Source: an uncultured Veillonellaceae bacterium (GTDB taxonomy: Bacteria; Bacillota; Negativicutes; Veillonellales; Dialisteraceae). Taken from it: a stretch of 64,000 nt of DNA. A model generated the notes under the pieces. It made no database searches. It was given only the letters and a program-made list of their open reading frames with translations, and had not been told where the DNA came from. Shown in pieces: positions 62,383 through 64,000 of this stretch. The position numbers and the translations under genes are program-made. The stretch is taken from assembly GCA_927353735.1 (NCBI GenBank), contig CAKMIA010000001.1, positions 124,001 to 188,000 of the forward strand, in the 5' to 3' direction. Every line of letters starts with the position of its first letter. The stretch's first letter is position 1.

Positions 62383-63241
62383 CCAGAAATGGAAGGAAAA
62401 TTCCATTGCAGAAATGACCGTCGCCCGGCTTACTTCTTTTGGGGCCTTTCTGAATGCGGAAACGGGAAATTCCGCCGATGATATTCTTCTTCATCGGGAC
62501 CAGCAGACGCAGGAAGTCAAAGTCGGTGATACAGTGAAGGTCTTTCTGTATCATGATCCGCATCACCGAATGACAGCCAGTATGCGGCTGCCTCAGATTC
62601 CGGTCGGAGGCATCGGTTATGTGGAAGTTCTTCTGATGACCCGTTTTGGAGCCTTTGTGGAAGCAGGAACGGAGCGTGGTATTTTTCTGCCTCATACAGA
62701 AACAATCAAACCCATCAGAGAAGGACAAAAAATCTGGGTTAAACTCTATATTGATAAAACCGGCCGTCTGGCGGTAACCATGCATGTCGATGAGGAAATG
62801 CGGAAAATTGCCAGACCGGCCAGAGGCATCAAGGTTGGAGGAAAGGTCACAGGCACCATTTATAATATGACCGGAGAAGGGGCCTTTCTGATTACGCGGG
62901 AAAAATGGATTGCTTTTCTGCACAGAAAAGATATGCCTCAGACACCGCTGCTGATGGGGCAGGAACTGACCGGTCGTGTGACATTTATCCGGGAAGACGG
63001 GCATCTGAATATTTCTCTTAGACCGACTAAGGAAAAAGCACTGGACTCGGATGGAATTCGTTTATTGCAATATATGGAATCCCATCAGGGGCGTATGCTG
63101 CTGAACGATAAAAGTGATCCAATGCTGATCAAGGATATTCTGGGGATAAGCAAGGCAGCTTTTAAACGGGCTGCTGGACATCTTCTGAAAGAAGGCAAAA
63201 TTACGATGGATGATTCCGGTCAGTACCGGATATCCAAGTAA
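62375..63241 (+). CDS. S1-domain RNA-binding protein, CvfB/YitL-like
   Basis: 288 residues. Three S1-like modules (about 5-65, 68-130, 140-205) contain the repeated pattern RLTSFGAFLNAE, LMTRFGAFVEAG and YNMTGEGAFLIT; a C-terminal winged helix (about 225-288; DSDGIRLLQYMESHQG, GISKAAFKRAAGHLLKEGKI) follows. CvfB relatives bind RNA and affect virulence-gene expression in staphylococci; the role here is open. ATG 62375 has GAGG seven bases upstream; the long frame before it is a shadow of rsfS. Confidence 0.9.
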   Translation: MNNQKWKENSIAEMTVARLTSFGAFLNAETGNSADDILLHRDQQTQEVKVGDTVKVFLYHDPHHRMTASMRLPQIPVGGIGYVEVLLMTRFGAFVEAGTERGIFLPHTETIKPIREGQKIWVKLYIDKTGRLAVTMHVDEEMRKIARPARGIKVGGKVTGTIYNMTGEGAFLITREKWIAFLHRKDMPQTPLLMGQELTGRVTFIREDGHLNISLRPTKEKALDSDGIRLLQYMESHQGRMLLNDKSDPMLIKDILGISKAAFKRAAGHLLKEGKITMDDSGQYRISK

Positions 63242-63246
63242 TAAAC

Positions 63247-63282
63247 AAAAAAGATGAGACAATGTACTGTCTCATCTTTTTT
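63247..63282. terminator. Bidirectional terminator between the cvfB-like gene and lexA
   Basis: Perfect 15-bp stem AAAAAAGATGAGACA (63247-63261) with TGTCTCATCTTTTTT (63268-63282), loop ATGTAC. T runs serve both strands. Confidence 0.92.
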
Positions 63283-63288
63283 ATTGAA

Positions 63289-63924
63289 TCAATAATGGCG
63301 ATAAAGGCCAATGACCTTTCCTAGAATGGTAACCTCCTTGGCAAGAATCGGCTGATAGGCATCATTTTCCGGCTGAAGGCGGATGTGATCCGCTTCCCGG
63401 TAAAATCGTTTCACCGTTGCATTTTCATTACCGACCAGAGCCACTACGATTTCTCCATTTCGTGCGGTTTCCTGCTGAGCCACAATCAGAAGATCGCCTT
63501 CCATAATCCCCGCATTGATCATGCTGTCTCCGCGAACCGTCAACATGAAGCAATTTTCATAACTGCCGACCAGTTCTGCCGGCATCGGCAGTACGGTTTC
63601 CACCCGTTCATCAGCAACAATGGGATCACCGGCACGAACTGCGCCGACAATGGGGGTCGGCAGTATTTTTTTATGCTTCCATGACATATCTTCGGTAAGC
63701 TCAATGGCACGGGAACTGGCGGGATTTCGTTTGATCATTCCCAGCTTTTCCAGTCTTCCCAGATAACCATGGACTGTTGAAGTGGAACGGAGACCGACTG
63801 CATTGCAGATTTCCCGGACGGTAGGGGGATATCCGGACTCCTCGATTTTCTGACGGATATATTCAAGAATACTTTTTTCTCTGCTCGTCAGACCGCGGTC
63901 ATATCCCAATACTTTTCTTGGCAC
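63289..63924 (-). CDS. lexA: SOS repressor LexA
   Basis: 211 residues on the minus strand. The winged helix-turn-helix (about 1-70) contains LTSREKSILEYIRQKIEESGYPP and TSTVHGYLGRLEKLGMI; the self-cleavage site is A98-G99 (VRAGD), with catalytic S134 (GDSMI) and K172 (ATVKRF). Start is GTG 63924 with AAAGGA about ten bases upstream; a stop codon lies close above, so no earlier start exists. A TATAAT at 63978-63973 (minus) is a likely -10 box. A one-mismatch SOS box (GAAC-CGTT-GTGC) overlaps the start codon. Confidence 0.96.
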   Translation of the reverse strand: MPRKVLGYDRGLTSREKSILEYIRQKIEESGYPPTVREICNAVGLRSTSTVHGYLGRLEKLGMIKRNPASSRAIELTEDMSWKHKKILPTPIVGAVRAGDPIVADERVETVLPMPAELVGSYENCFMLTVRGDSMINAGIMEGDLLIVAQQETARNGEIVVALVGNENATVKRFYREADHIRLQPENDAYQPILAKEVTILGKVIGLYRHY

Positions 63925-64000
63925 AACGGTTCATCCTTTCCTGTATAATCGTGCATCTTTTTATTTGATTTTATTATAATTGATTCTCCATTAAAATACA

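Noticed and set aside
1..64000. Prophage, insertion sequence, CRISPR array, toxin-antitoxin or defence island
   Set aside because: No transposase, integrase, phage structural gene, direct-repeat array or defence nuclease was recognised on either strand; nearly every base is covered by conserved housekeeping genes.

Overview
The window is a gene-dense stretch (genes nearly continuous, most on the + strand, no intergenic gap above 300 bases) of a bacterial chromosome that looks like a member of the Negativicutes (Veillonellaceae/Dialister-like; genus not decidable from this sequence alone). The reasons are a Firmicutes-type gene order (efp-asp23-nusB, ispA-tlyA-nadK-argR-recN, obg-yhbY-proBA-nadD-yqeK-LCP-rsfS, ftsEX, mutS2, long-form hpf, PIN/TRAM-ispDF) combined with genes for an outer membrane: gmhA, gmhB and an ADP-heptose:LPS heptosyltransferase. 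No spore gene is seen where recN-spoIVB-spo0A would be expected. No prophage, insertion sequence, CRISPR array or defence island is visible; this is core genome.

Layout. 1-5010: end of ddl, ftsQ, ftsZ, nrdR, then the heptose cassette gmhA-gmhB-waaC-like. 5181-8678: SPOUT RNA methyltransferase, then an ACT protein with hom and thrB (threonine pathway). 8759-10678: tRNA-Pro(GGG), htpX, ndk, and a PduO-type cobalamin adenosyltransferase. 10823-16595: U32 peptidase-family protein, mutS2 and two convergent genes of unknown function. 16801-23187: a seven-gene operon for the late steps of adenosylcobalamin synthesis (cobU, cobQ, cbiB, cobS, pduX-like, cobD, cobC) with a 17-bp stem-loop in its leader. 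23306-26078: M24 aminopeptidase, efp, two Asp23-family genes, nusB. 26215-31024: ispA, tlyA, nadK, argR, recN. 31170-33958: dapB-asd-dapA, feeding lysine/diaminopimelate and linking with hom/thrB through aspartate semialdehyde. 34076-40066: an unrecognised triple zinc-finger protein, radA (with a LexA-box-like palindrome upstream), PIN/TRAM protein, ispDF fusion, gltX. 40254-41635: amino-acid ABC importer permease and ATPase. 41696-46572: csp (minus strand), hpf, secA, prfB with its programmed +1 frameshift. 46583-51452: DUF5693-like membrane protein, csaB, split transketolase. 51663-55588: ftsE, ftsX, an EnvC-like M23 peptidase, ctpA. 55774-63241: obg, yhbY, proB, proA, a small membrane ORF, nadD, yqeK, an LCP protein, rsfS, cvfB-like. 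63289-63924: lexA (minus strand).

Themes. Cell division and envelope genes recur (ftsQ/ftsZ, ftsEX with a peptidase, csaB, LCP, heptose transfer), as expected for a diderm Firmicute. Many genes overlap by ATGA or by 8-14 bases, so long translationally coupled operons are likely. Fifteen clear intrinsic terminators divide the units. I did not find a dramatic new system. The best leads are the LexA-box-like palindrome before radA, the 5'-end stem-loop of the cobalamin operon, the triple zinc-finger gene, the apparently catalytic EnvC-like protein beside FtsEX, and a coupled 62-residue membrane ORF between proA and nadD.
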